This document shows, one piece after another, positions 1 to 7,887 of a stretch of DNA of 34,583 nt. The stretch covers positions 1 through 34,583 of the IMG/VR virus record IMGVR_UViG_3300042317_001222, one strand, 5' to 3'. The translations under genes were made by a program, and so were the position numbers. Position 1 is the first letter of the stretch. Each line of letters starts with the position of its first letter. The notes under the pieces are model-generated. The model saw nothing but the letters and a program-made list of their open reading frames with translations. It was not told the DNA's origin and did not search any database. This DNA comes from a virus.

Positions 1-2
1 AT

Positions 3-164
3 GTTATGGCAGCACAGATTGCAAACAAAGAAGTTGATGCCAAAAATACAATGGCAGATAAAAAATTAGAAGCAGAGATTGACGATGCTAAAGCACGTAG
101 ATTATCTAAACCAGATGGTGCAATGCCTGAAGAACAACCAGTTGATACAGATTGGGATAAATAA
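3..164 (+). CDS. C-terminal end of an unknown protein (partial)
   Basis: The frame is open from the left window edge to a TAA at 162-164 and gives about 53 residues. They are polar and charged (rich in K, D, E and A) with a predicted helical stretch and an acidic, proline-containing tail ending DTDWDK. The start lies outside the window, or is an internal ATG at 6. The next gene, the lysin, begins 2 nt after the stop, so the two are co-transcribed. This composition is common in small phage scaffold or lysis-associated proteins, but no family is recognised. Confidence 0.6.
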   Translation, partial: VMAAQIANKEVDAKNTMADKKLEAEIDDAKARRLSKPDGAMPEEQPVDTDWDK

Positions 165-166
165 TT

Positions 167-742
167 ATGGCAGAGCAGGGTACAGCAGAAAGACTAATTG
201 AAGTAGCCTTAGCAGAAGTTGGTACGGTAGAAGGTCCAAAAGATAACGAAACCAAATACGGTAAGTTTACCAAGGCAGATTTTCAACCATGGTGTGGATC
301 ATTTGTTAACTGGTGTGCAAACGAAGCAGGAGTAAAAGTTCCTAATACTGTTTATACTCCAGGTGGAGCAGCAGCATTTAAGAAAAAGGGCGCATGGATT
401 GATGGAGATGTTGCAGATCCAGAGCCAGGAGACATTGCATATTTTGATTTCCCATCTGACGGGGTAGATAGAATATCTCACGTAGCAATAGTTGTAAAAG
501 ACAATGAAGATGGAACAGTCTGGTGTGTTGAAGGAAATACATCTGGAGATCCTAAAGGTAGCCAACGTAATGGCGGAGAGGTTTGCAAAAAACTTCGTGC
601 CTATAAAAAAAATAAAAAGGGTGTAATGATTTCTATTGTAGGGTTTGGCAGACCAAAGTTTGGATCTGCTCCTGCAGGTACCGCAAAAAAATCTCAAAAT
701 AAACCTAAAACATGCTCAGAATGTGGTCAAGTAATTAAATAG
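167..742 (+). CDS. CHAP-domain peptidoglycan hydrolase (endolysin)
   Basis: A 191-residue cysteine peptidase/amidase predicted to cut the host cell wall at lysis. A CHAP domain fills residues 5-165: the nucleophile is Cys43 in QPWCGSFVNWC, the general base His105 in RISHVAIV, and the third polar position lies in VEGNTS (Glu122/Asn124). The PGDIAYFDF strand before the His is typical. The C-terminus ends in CSECGQVIK (Cys183, Cys186), half of a zinc-ribbon-like motif that could bind the wall or be a remnant. There is no signal peptide, so release would need a holin; a holin-like gene sits far away at 23807. The CHAP call is secure; endolysin rather than virion hydrolase is inferred. Confidence 0.85.
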   Translation: MAEQGTAERLIEVALAEVGTVEGPKDNETKYGKFTKADFQPWCGSFVNWCANEAGVKVPNTVYTPGGAAAFKKKGAWIDGDVADPEPGDIAYFDFPSDGVDRISHVAIVVKDNEDGTVWCVEGNTSGDPKGSQRNGGEVCKKLRAYKKNKKGVMISIVGFGRPKFGSAPAGTAKKSQNKPKTCSECGQVIK

Positions 743-744
743 TA

Positions 745-776
745 TTGTTTGAATAACCAAAATCTTTTGGTATACT
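745..776 (+). promoter_or_regulatory. Promoter for the proteasome-like gene
   Basis: TTGAAT (749-754), a 16-bp spacer and TATACT (771-776), with an upstream TGG giving an extended -10. It lies in the 62-bp gap after the lysin. A leader with a GAGAGGA ribosome site (about 791-797) precedes the ATG at 805. Read by eye. Confidence 0.6.
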
Positions 777-804
777 TTAATAGAATAGTCTGAGAGGAAA
801 ATAC

Positions 805-1326
805 ATGACCTGTATTGCGGTTGTTAAGCAAGACGGAAAAGTTTACATGGCGGGAGATCGTGGTGCTTCTGATGAAGATAATATAATGTCTATTGTTGCT
901 CCTAAAGTTTGGAAAAATGGTCCTTACCTTTTTGGATATGCTGGAACAATGGATGGAGAAAGAATTAGGCATAATTTTAAACCACCACTACCAGAAGGAA
1001 ATTTAGATAAATTTATGTATACTAAATTTATTAAATCATTGCGTAAATTTTATGAAGAGTGGTGGGTAGACACAACTAAAGATGCAGATTTTGGAATGAT
1101 TATTTGTGTGCGTGGAAGAATATTTGAACATAATGCAATTGATATGTCTTTAACAGAATACCAACAACCATTTTTATGTATGGGATCAGGATCAGCATAT
1201 GCATATGGATCTTTGTATTCAACACAAAAACAAAAAAATCCTAGGAATAGAGTTAGGAATGCAGTTGCAGCAGCCATAGAATATTCTCCTTCTTGTAAAG
1301 GGCCAATAGATACAGTGAGTGCATAA
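805..1326 (+). CDS. Proteasome beta / HslV-like Ntn hydrolase
   Basis: A 173-residue protein of the N-terminal-nucleophile hydrolase superfamily. After removal of the initiator Met the chain starts T-C-I-A, and counting from that Thr gives Thr1, Asp17 (in AGDRGAS) and Lys33 (in APKVW). This is exactly the catalytic numbering of proteasome beta subunits and HslV. FLCMGSGSAYAYGSL matches the conserved GSG segment, and the C-terminal region (AAAIEYSPSCKGPIDTVS) is also family-like. There is no propeptide, as in HslV. It has its own promoter and overlaps the next gene by TAATG. It could assemble alone, or join or interfere with a host peptidase, possibly in head maturation or host takeover. The family call is strong and the target unknown. 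Confidence 0.75.
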   Translation: MTCIAVVKQDGKVYMAGDRGASDEDNIMSIVAPKVWKNGPYLFGYAGTMDGERIRHNFKPPLPEGNLDKFMYTKFIKSLRKFYEEWWVDTTKDADFGMIICVRGRIFEHNAIDMSLTEYQQPFLCMGSGSAYAYGSLYSTQKQKNPRNRVRNAVAAAIEYSPSCKGPIDTVSA

Positions 1327-1535
1327 TGAGTGATATGTTTGAAGATAAGCGAGAAGAACTATCAGAGTTGCAGGAATTTGAAATATGGCTTGAAAATGGA
1401 ATTGAGCGTGGATGGGTAACAGAACCATTCTGTAATACTCATGAAGGAGATTCTTATATGACAGATGAAGAACAGGCTGAGTGGGAAGAGGGCGGAGATC
1501 CTTGTCAGGTTGTGCTTAAAATAAAAAAGTATTAG
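1326..1535 (+). CDS. Small acidic protein, unknown function
   Basis: 69 residues, very rich in Glu/Asp with several Trp (WLENGIERGW, EEQAEWEEGGDP). Its ATG shares bases with the preceding stop (TAATG), so it is translationally coupled to the proteasome-like gene. No Cys pairs or membrane segment are visible. The acidic character and coupling would fit a partner or inhibitor of the hydrolase, or a DNA mimic, but nothing in the sequence proves this. Not recognised. Confidence 0.7.
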   Translation: MSDMFEDKREELSELQEFEIWLENGIERGWVTEPFCNTHEGDSYMTDEEQAEWEEGGDPCQVVLKIKKY

Positions 1536-1541
1536 GAATAA

Positions 1542-2981
1542 ATGTTAATTTTAGGTATTAACGAAACATCACATGATGCATCAGTATCATTAATAGATAA
1601 GGATAAAATTTTATTTGCTGGGCATGCCGAAAGATATAGCAAAGTAAAAAATGATTGGTATATAAATAATAGTTTAATTAATGATGCTTTACAATATGGC
1701 ACACCTGATTACATTGCCTACTATGAAAAACCCTTTCTAAAAGCCTCTAGGCTGTTTTTAAAAGGTGGCCTAGGAGATTGGAAACCACGTTTTTATTTAG
1801 ACAACATCCCAAGAGTATCATTTAAACATCATTATTCTCATGCAGCAGCGGGGTACTATACAAGCAAATTTGATGATGCAGTAATTGTAGTATTAGATTC
1901 AATAGGAGAATACAATACATCTACCATTTGGGTTGGAGAAGGATCTTCTATTACTTTAAAAGAAAAAATTAATTATCCCTTTAGTTTTGGATTATTTTAT
2001 TCTGCATTTACAAAATTAGTTGGTTTAATGCCCAATCAAGAAGAATACATTATGATGGGTATGGCTGCATATGGCGACTGGCAAAAATATTATCAAAAAG
2101 TTTCATCTTATTTTCCTTCAATAGATTATCAAAAATATAACTTTCATAAAGGTATTATTGACTGGGAACAAGAAATAACAGAACAAGATAAATTTGATAT
2201 TGCAGCAGCAGTACAAAAAGTATATGAATTAAGACTATTTGATTTTATGACTCATGCTAAAAAAATTACAGGTAAACATGAATTAGTATTTATGGGTGGA
2301 TGTGCGTTAAATTGTTCTGCTAATACAATGTTGTGGGATATTTTTGATGATGTTTGGATTATGCCTAATCCAGGAGATGCTGGATCATCTCTTGGTGCTG
2401 CAGCAGCCCTTTATGGAAAACATTTAGATTGGCAAACTCCGTATCTTGGCTATGATTTAGGTGGAAAATACCCTGTAGAAGAAATTATAAAAGAATTACT
2501 AAACAATAAAATTGCAGCGGTAGCCGTAGGAAGAGCCGAATACGGTCCAAGAGCATTAGGAAATAGAAGTATTCTTGCAGATCCAAGAGATCCCAACATT
2601 AAAGATAAAGTTAATCAAATTAAAAAAAGAGAATTATTTAGGCCATTTGCTCCAGTAATTATGGAGGAGTGTGCAGATAAATGGTTTGATATGGACTTTG
2701 ATTCTCCGTATATGCAGTATGCAGTGAAGTGTTTAAGGCCAGACTTAGTTCCCGCCATTGTCCACAAAGATGGCACATCTAGAGTACAAACAGTAAATAA
2801 AGATCAACATATAGGTCTCTGGAGAGTTTTAAATAAATTTTATCAGGCGACAGGAGTCCCAATGCTACTAAATACAAGTTTAAACATAAAGGGACAGCCT
2901 TTATTAAATGATTCAAATGATATACTTTTATGGGAGCAAACTTATAATACAAAAATTATTAAAGGAAATAATAATGAATAA
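1542..2981 (+). CDS. Carbamoyltransferase, NodU/CmcH/TobZ family
   Basis: A 479-residue enzyme that would use carbamoyl phosphate and ATP to carbamoylate a hydroxyl, usually on a sugar. The Kae1-like N-terminal domain (about 1-310) begins with ILGINETSHDASVSLI and carries the histidine cluster KHHYSHAAAGYY (His96, His97, His100) and LDSIGEY. The YrdC-like C-terminal domain (about 320-479) has the signature EYGPRALGNRSILADPRDP followed by RPFAPVI. Length is slightly below bacterial NodU (about 550). The start is set by AGGAATA upstream of 1542. It leads an operon of overlapping genes to 7170 that includes a glycosyltransferase and two oxygenases, so a glycan or modified residue is the likely acceptor. 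Confidence 0.88.
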   Translation: MLILGINETSHDASVSLIDKDKILFAGHAERYSKVKNDWYINNSLINDALQYGTPDYIAYYEKPFLKASRLFLKGGLGDWKPRFYLDNIPRVSFKHHYSHAAAGYYTSKFDDAVIVVLDSIGEYNTSTIWVGEGSSITLKEKINYPFSFGLFYSAFTKLVGLMPNQEEYIMMGMAAYGDWQKYYQKVSSYFPSIDYQKYNFHKGIIDWEQEITEQDKFDIAAAVQKVYELRLFDFMTHAKKITGKHELVFMGGCALNCSANTMLWDIFDDVWIMPNPGDAGSSLGAAAALYGKHLDWQTPYLGYDLGGKYPVEEIIKELLNNKIAAVAVGRAEYGPRALGNRSILADPRDPNIKDKVNQIKKRELFRPFAPVIMEECADKWFDMDFDSPYMQYAVKCLRPDLVPAIVHKDGTSRVQTVNKDQHIGLWRVLNKFYQATGVPMLLNTSLNIKGQPLLNDSNDILLWEQTYNTKIIKGNNNE

Positions 2982-3624
2982 TATACCAGATAAAATATAT
3001 TTAAATAACATGCTTTCAATAGGTAAAGGTATTGAAAATATAAAAATTATTGAAAATATAATTACAGAGGAAGAGTCTGCATTGCTTTATCAAGAGTGTA
3101 AAAATGAATTATTTAGTTATAAGGATAAAAATACTGGAAAGCAGTGGAAAAATAAAATATCTTCTGAAGACATGATTAGTTATAAATCTAACTTGATATT
3201 ATTAAATACTTGCAATAAAATTTTGAAATTAGCAGAAAGTTTATACAATGTAAAACTTGAATTTTCATCTAGTTTACAATTGGTTAAATGGCAAGAAACA
3301 GATAATATGGAACAACACGTAGATGACTTTGCAGTTTTTCATAATAATATATCTTCTATATTATATATAAACGATGACTATTCTGGAGGAGAAATTGTTT
3401 TTAAACAATACAACTATTCTATAAAACCAAAAAGTGGAAGTTTAGTTTTATTTCCAGGAAATAAATATTATGCCCATAGCGTAAATAAAATAATTTCTGG
3501 AAATAGATATACTTCTCCGTTTTGGTTTAAATATACAGGATCTGATTTTCATGGAAGAGGTCGCCCATTAAATTTTAAATCAATTAATGATTGGATTGAA
3601 AAGGACTGGGAGCATGGAAATTGA
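2974..3624 (+). CDS. 2OG-Fe(II) oxygenase, prolyl-4-hydroxylase-like
   Basis: A 216-residue double-stranded beta-helix dioxygenase. Iron ligands are His115 and Asp117 (EQHVDD) and His168 (YYAHSVN), with Arg178 (GNRYT) for 2-oxoglutarate. YSGGEIVFK and the GSLVLFPGN turn are the usual P4H-type core. I chose the ATG at 2974 over the in-frame codon at 2908 because AAAGGA precedes it and it overlaps the carbamoyltransferase stop by 8 nt. The substrate is unknown; candidates are proline in a phage fibre or host protein, an amino-acid or sugar precursor, or a nucleobase. Confidence 0.85.
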   Translation: MNNIPDKIYLNNMLSIGKGIENIKIIENIITEEESALLYQECKNELFSYKDKNTGKQWKNKISSEDMISYKSNLILLNTCNKILKLAESLYNVKLEFSSSLQLVKWQETDNMEQHVDDFAVFHNNISSILYINDDYSGGEIVFKQYNYSIKPKSGSLVLFPGNKYYAHSVNKIISGNRYTSPFWFKYTGSDFHGRGRPLNFKSINDWIEKDWEHGN

Positions 3625-4255
3625 TTTTTATATATGGGAAAAAAGTTTAACTCAGTCATTTTTATATATTAATGAAAGATCTAATTTAAAAAGTGATTGG
3701 CTAGATTATAAAGAAATTTTAAAAACAGAATATAAAGATTCTGTAATAAAACCTATAAACAAATATTTTTATAAATTATCTACTCCTCCAAAATTAGTAT
3801 CAATTATAAATAATGAAATTACTTTATGTCAAGAAAATTTTGCAGAAATTTTTCTATTAAAAAAATATAATATTGAAAATTTAACTGCGATGGAAAAAAT
3901 TCATATGAGACAATTTTATTTGTCTAATCAAAAAACAGCAGATAATTCATTATGTTTTGATGAAAAATTTAGATGGGCAATGCAATGGTTTATAGATTAC
4001 CCAGGAATAAAAGTTAATATACTTCCTGTAGAAAATTCTCCTTTTTGTTTTGAGAAATATTCTTATTATTTTCAAGCAAAAACAATAGATAGAATTGATC
4101 CAGAAATGTTATTTTTTAAATTTAAAAATCAGGGCGAACATATGGTAGACAAAGAATATGGACGGATTAAACGAAATAATCCAGCATATTTGATTAATTT
4201 TACAGGAGATGATATACTAGTTAAAAAGATAAAGGAGTTTTATGGCCAACATTAG
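3614..4255 (+). CDS. Unknown protein in the modification operon
   Basis: 213 residues, rich in aromatic residues and Lys/Asn, with no motif I recognise. Notable stretches are FDEKFRWAMQWFIDYPGIKVNILP and the C-terminal FTGDDILVKKIKEFY. No membrane segment, Cys pairs or nucleotide-binding loop are seen. The start at ATG 3614 is chosen because it overlaps the preceding stop by 11 nt; it overlaps the next gene by 14 nt. The context (oxygenase upstream, DUF6065-like paralogues downstream) suggests the same pathway. Confidence 0.7.
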   Translation: MEIDFYIWEKSLTQSFLYINERSNLKSDWLDYKEILKTEYKDSVIKPINKYFYKLSTPPKLVSIINNEITLCQENFAEIFLLKKYNIENLTAMEKIHMRQFYLSNQKTADNSLCFDEKFRWAMQWFIDYPGIKVNILPVENSPFCFEKYSYYFQAKTIDRIDPEMLFFKFKNQGEHMVDKEYGRIKRNNPAYLINFTGDDILVKKIKEFYGQH

Positions 4256-4967
4256 ATTTTATCCATTTAGCGAAGAAACAGTAGATATAACAAAGCCACC
4301 CACTCCAGCCTACAAAGAAGTTCCAGATTGGTATAAAAAACAACCAGGATATGCAGGGGATCAAAATCAGTTTCTTGCAAGGGGGCACTCTTCTTCTACA
4401 ATTAAGAGATGTATGCCAATTTACGACGTTCTTTCTAGCGGATATTTTCTTTATTTCCCATGTGATATTTACATAGATGCAACCAATCCTGAAAAATTAT
4501 TTTGGAGTTTGCCAGAAACAATAAAAGGAATGAAAAGAGATATGATTGCTTCTCATACCGAACAGCAAGTGTCTCACTACCCAAGAGAAGATGGTTTATA
4601 TCATAAAGAAATTTTTAGAATTATGCCATTTTGGTCTGTGGGAACAGATAGTGGCTATAGTTGTTTATTTACCCAGCCATTTCATAGAGAACCAGCACCA
4701 TTTAAATTATTTTCTGCAATAGTAGATACAGATAATTACATTTCTGACGGATATTTATCAATGTACATTAAAAAAGATTTTAAAGGTGTAATTGAAAAAG
4801 AAACTCCTTTTGTACAAATTATTCCATTTAAAAGAGATTCTTATGAGATGTCTTTGGTAGATTTAAAAACTTCTCAAAATGCTTTAAAAAAACAAAGATT
4901 TTTAGTTAGAAGCAAGTTTAGTAATTTTTATAGAAATCATATGAGGCAGTCTAAAGAATATAGATGA
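4242..4967 (+). CDS. DUF6065-like protein, paralogue 1
   Basis: 241 residues. It shares a clear architecture with the genes at 4964-5692 and 24121-24894: PxxAYKEVPDWYKKQPG near the N-terminus, KRCMPIYDVLSSGYFLYFPCD (about 63-84), a middle PFWSVGTDSGYSCLFTQPFHR, IVDTDNY, and a terminal GVIEKETPFVQIIPFKRD. The pattern (conserved aromatic residues, GIV-D-T/S-D, P-F-K-R) resembles the DUF6065 family; that name is a recollection, not a search result. No catalytic residues can be named. Strong AAAGGAG site; overlaps its neighbours, including ATGA with paralogue 2. Confidence 0.7.
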   Translation: MANIRFYPFSEETVDITKPPTPAYKEVPDWYKKQPGYAGDQNQFLARGHSSSTIKRCMPIYDVLSSGYFLYFPCDIYIDATNPEKLFWSLPETIKGMKRDMIASHTEQQVSHYPREDGLYHKEIFRIMPFWSVGTDSGYSCLFTQPFHREPAPFKLFSAIVDTDNYISDGYLSMYIKKDFKGVIEKETPFVQIIPFKRDSYEMSLVDLKTSQNALKKQRFLVRSKFSNFYRNHMRQSKEYR

Positions 4968-5692
4968 ATAAAAAACAAAAAATAACTTTTATACCTTCTT
5001 TAGAAAATTTTAAAGATTCTTATGTTGCTCCAGTTCCTGCGATATCTTTGGTTCCAGAATGGTATAAAAGCCTATCTCTTTATGGCAAGAGTAATGATGA
5101 AAAAGAATTACATCCTGTAAATCACATAGGTACAGACGGCACCCTAGTTGCAACTAAAAAATGTATTCCATTTTTTGATGCATTGACTTCTGGCTATTAT
5201 TATTTGCTTGAAGATGATTTACATGTTAATTTGAATGAAAATGGATTTCCAACGTTGACTTGGAAAGGGAACATTATGTTATTGGATAAGAGGCCAACAC
5301 TAGAAGTGCCAATTCCAACTAATTGCCATCAACTACACTTTGGATTCAGGATGAATTGGTTTTACAGAACTCCACCAGGATACTCGGTTTTAGTCACACA
5401 TCCAATGAATAGATATGATCTACCATTTTTTACACTGTCTGGGATTGTAGATTCTGATATTTGGGGATTGCCAGTGTTTTTTTCATTTTTTTTACGTAGA
5501 GATTTTATAGGAATAATTCCTAAAGGAACGCCAATAATGCAATTTATTCCCTTTAAAAGAGATGACTGGGAGTTGGAAATTAATAAAAATAAAGAAATTA
5601 TTGAAGAGGAAGAATTTAAAGCAGAAAAAAGAAGAACAATGGTTACTGGCTACTATAAAAAAGATGTTTGGCAACAAAAGGAATTTAAATGA
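4964..5692 (+). CDS. DUF6065-like protein, paralogue 2
   Basis: 242 residues, tandem paralogue of the preceding gene. It has PAISLVPEWYKSL, KKCIPFFDALTSGYYYLLEDD, FYRTPPGYSVLVTHPMNRYDLPF, SGIVDSDIWGLP and IIPKGTPIMQFIPFKRDDW. The ATG overlaps the upstream stop (ATGA) and the stop is 1 nt from the next start. Keeping two diverged copies side by side suggests the products act together or on different substrates. It could be a cupin-like binding protein or an enzyme; the sequence does not decide. Confidence 0.7.
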   Translation: MNKKQKITFIPSLENFKDSYVAPVPAISLVPEWYKSLSLYGKSNDEKELHPVNHIGTDGTLVATKKCIPFFDALTSGYYYLLEDDLHVNLNENGFPTLTWKGNIMLLDKRPTLEVPIPTNCHQLHFGFRMNWFYRTPPGYSVLVTHPMNRYDLPFFTLSGIVDSDIWGLPVFFSFFLRRDFIGIIPKGTPIMQFIPFKRDDWELEINKNKEIIEEEEFKAEKRRTMVTGYYKKDVWQQKEFK

Positions 5693-5693
5693 A

Positions 5694-6620
5694 ATGACAG
5701 AGCAACAAAATAATTCAATAGACAGTATAAACGTTGTTATGTATTCTTATAAAAGCAAAGATGCAATTAAAACATTAGAAAATTTAATGAAAACTTGGTC
5801 TAAAAAAATATTTATTTTTATTCATTGGCATGATCAAAATGGAGTTGATCGGTCAAAATTATTAATTGACCTAATCAATAGTTATGATTTATGCAACGGG
5901 GCATATATTCCAGTGCATTGGGACGACATAGATGGAGCGGTTTTATATAAAGATTTAAGACTTAAGGCAACATTTGGTGGAAGATATCATATGACAATTA
6001 CACCAGGAGCAGTTCTAGAACAAGACTGGGATTTAAAATTAATTGACTTTGTTGTTGATAAAAATATAATTGTCTCTGGAAATAAAAAAACAGAGATATT
6101 TCATAAAAATTTATTTTTTATTGATAAAAAATATACAGAAATAGATAACTTTGCATTAACAAATTATATTGACAGAAATTTTATTTTTGGCAATGTTACG
6201 ATGATGAAAAATAATTTATTTGGTCAGTATAATTTTCCAGGATGGTTAAAATATTATGGGGAGGAGGAAGTTTTGTCTTTGCAATATTTTAAAGATAGCA
6301 TAAAGGTATATGCAGCCCCCGAAAATATAATAAAAATAAATAGATATTCTACCCTTGATGATTTTAATTATTATGTTCCATTTTCAAAATATCATAATTA
6401 CAATGAAGCAATTAGTTTATTTAAAAATAATGAAAACAGTATAATAGGTAAAATAGACCCAGAAATAGTAAATAATTTTAATAAATTTCATAATTTTTCA
6501 TTTAATGGATTGCATTATTTACCATTTTCTACTAATGATGTTTCTTATAGCATCACTGACTCTAGATATGATAAAATGGATGGCAGAAGATTTATTAAAC
6601 AAATACAAAAGGTGGATTAG
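5694..6620 (+). CDS. Glycosyltransferase, GT60-like (Skp1 GlcNAc-transferase type)
   Basis: 308 residues starting at the ATG 1 nt after the preceding stop; an in-frame extension from 5562 would lie wholly inside the upstream gene and lacks family character. The N-terminus INVVMYSYKSKDAIKTLENL is a GT-A-like strand/helix. YKDLRLKATFGGRYHM and VLEQDWDLKLIDF (85-119) correspond to the donor and metal region, and FPGWLKYYGEEEVLSLQYFK (181-200) followed by VYAAPENIIKI matches the conserved GEE-plus-aromatic block of GT60 enzymes. The founding GT60 member adds GlcNAc to hydroxyproline of Skp1. The adjacent downstream gene is a prolyl-hydroxylase-like enzyme. GT-A fold likely; the GT60 assignment is moderate because the canonical DXD is replaced. 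Confidence 0.6.
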   Translation: MTEQQNNSIDSINVVMYSYKSKDAIKTLENLMKTWSKKIFIFIHWHDQNGVDRSKLLIDLINSYDLCNGAYIPVHWDDIDGAVLYKDLRLKATFGGRYHMTITPGAVLEQDWDLKLIDFVVDKNIIVSGNKKTEIFHKNLFFIDKKYTEIDNFALTNYIDRNFIFGNVTMMKNNLFGQYNFPGWLKYYGEEEVLSLQYFKDSIKVYAAPENIIKINRYSTLDDFNYYVPFSKYHNYNEAISLFKNNENSIIGKIDPEIVNNFNKFHNFSFNGLHYLPFSTNDVSYSITDSRYDKMDGRRFIKQIQKVD

Positions 6621-6621
6621 T

Positions 6622-7170
6622 ATGCACAGAATAACAGTAGTAGATAATTTTATTGAAGAAAAGGATGCATTAATTTTAATTAATGAAATTAATAGTCCTT
6701 CTGAAATTAATCCGTATCCTAATTATTATAGCCAAAGATACGGGGGAACGGCATTTCCATACAATCAAAATGTAATAAAAACTTTAGTTAAGTACGGTCA
6801 TAAATCAAACAACATGCACAGGGCATTAAGTGGATTTTTAAACAACATATACGTATTCAAGGCATTTGGATCACATTGGACATCTGGCACAAAAGGTGAT
6901 TTACATATAGATGCACAAGGTCCTGAGCCATTTATTGAATGGAGTACTATTATGTATTTAAATGATCCTTCGGAATATGAAGGAGGAGAAATTTATTTTC
7001 CAAATCAGGGCTTTACGTACAAGCCAAAAAAATATTCAGCAGTATTTTTCCCTAGTGCAGGAACAGAATATATTCATGGTATAACAGAAATTACAGAGGG
7101 CCATAGATATACTGCATTGTATATGCATACATCTTTATCGCAGCACCAAGATCCAGATTTTAAATTATAA
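6622..7170 (+). CDS. 2OG-Fe(II) oxygenase, prolyl-hydroxylase-like
   Basis: A 182-residue compact dioxygenase. His95 and Asp97 (DLHIDAQG), His152 (EYIHGITE) and Arg162 (GHRYTALY) give the complete facial triad plus 2-oxoglutarate ligand; YEGGEIYFP and AVFFPSAG are core strands. ATG 6622 is 1 nt after the glycosyltransferase stop and is preceded by AAAGGTGG; the in-frame start at 6505 is rejected because it lies inside that gene. Last gene of the 1542-7170 operon and best candidate partner of the GT60-like enzyme. Confidence 0.85.
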   Translation: MHRITVVDNFIEEKDALILINEINSPSEINPYPNYYSQRYGGTAFPYNQNVIKTLVKYGHKSNNMHRALSGFLNNIYVFKAFGSHWTSGTKGDLHIDAQGPEPFIEWSTIMYLNDPSEYEGGEIYFPNQGFTYKPKKYSAVFFPSAGTEYIHGITEITEGHRYTALYMHTSLSQHQDPDFKL

Positions 7171-7176
7171 GCACAT

Positions 7177-7252
7177 TGGCTCATAACTCAGTTGGTAGAG
7201 TGCCGAACTGTTAATTCGGATGTCCCAGGATCGAAACCTGGTGAGCCAGCCA
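7177..7252 (+). tRNA. tRNA-Asn (GTT)
   Basis: Cloverleaf: acceptor TGGCTCA/TGAGCCA, D-arm ACTC/GAGT, anticodon stem CCGAA/TTCGG with loop CTGTTAA (anticodon GTT), T-arm CCAGG/CCTGG with loop ATCGAAA, discriminator G and encoded CCA. It lies 6 nt after the oxygenase stop, so it may be processed from that operon mRNA. Confidence 0.95.
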
Positions 7253-7254
7253 AA

Positions 7255-7881
7255 TCAATAATAATATTTTTCTTGAATAAACATTCTTTGTTTTTCTATT
7301 TGCTCAATTAAGTCTGATGAAATTAAACTTTTATTATTTTTTTCAAAAAAACGAAAAATTAAAACATCATAAAATTCTTTATCTTTAAATATTTTAGAAG
7401 GTCTCCAATGAATATTATTGGTTACATTAAAAAATAAACATTCGTTATTTTTAAGATCATAATGTTTATTATTTACAAATATACTCCAATTATTTTTATT
7501 GTTAATTGGGACGGTAAAACATAGCCAGTATCCATTATCTATATGATCTGAATGCGGACGAACATTTGGATTTAAAACTCCAGTCTCTGCTGTATATCTT
7601 TGCCAAACTAAATTTGAGCCAAAATCAATATCAATTTTTAATATTTTTTTTATTTTTGCAGATATAGAATCAAATAGTTCTGGATATTCATTATTTTTTA
7701 TCCAATAATTAAAACAACCAAGCCAATCATTTTTTTCAAATCCATAATATTTTTCTTTATTATTAATAAGATTTTTGTTTATTTTATTTTTTATTATTAA
7801 TGAAATTTTTTTAATTTCTTCGTCAGTAAAAAAATCATTGACTATTTCTGGTTTAAATGATACAATATTAAAATTAGACAT
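7255..7881 (-). CDS. 2OG-Fe(II) oxygenase-like protein, HxD...HWRP subgroup
   Basis: 208 residues. The N-terminal VNDFFTDEEIKKISLII is the usual oxygenase lead-in. His110 and Asp112 (RPHSDH) and His158 (NIHWRP) are candidate iron ligands, with Arg160 or Arg177 (LIFRF) for the co-substrate. It resembles the products at 11135-11812 and 30196-30687 more than the GGE/FPGN oxygenases, so this is a distinct subgroup (HxD...H[WF]R). Leaderless: TGATATAAT ends 6 nt before the ATG. Convergent with tRNA-Asn and divergent from tRNA-Glu. Confidence 0.65.
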   Translation of the reverse strand: MSNFNIVSFKPEIVNDFFTDEEIKKISLIIKNKINKNLINNKEKYYGFEKNDWLGCFNYWIKNNEYPELFDSISAKIKKILKIDIDFGSNLVWQRYTAETGVLNPNVRPHSDHIDNGYWLCFTVPINNKNNWSIFVNNKHYDLKNNECLFFNVTNNIHWRPSKIFKDKEFYDVLIFRFFEKNNKSLISSDLIEQIEKQRMFIQEKYYY

Positions 7882-7887
7882 TAAATA

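Noticed and set aside
299-697. 132-residue antisense frame over the lysin
   Set aside because: No start context or family; the CHAP gene on the other strand is certain.
5562-5693. N-terminal extension of the GT60-like gene
   Set aside because: It lies entirely inside the preceding DUF6065-like gene, is Lys-rich low-complexity sequence, and a start with normal spacing exists at 5694.
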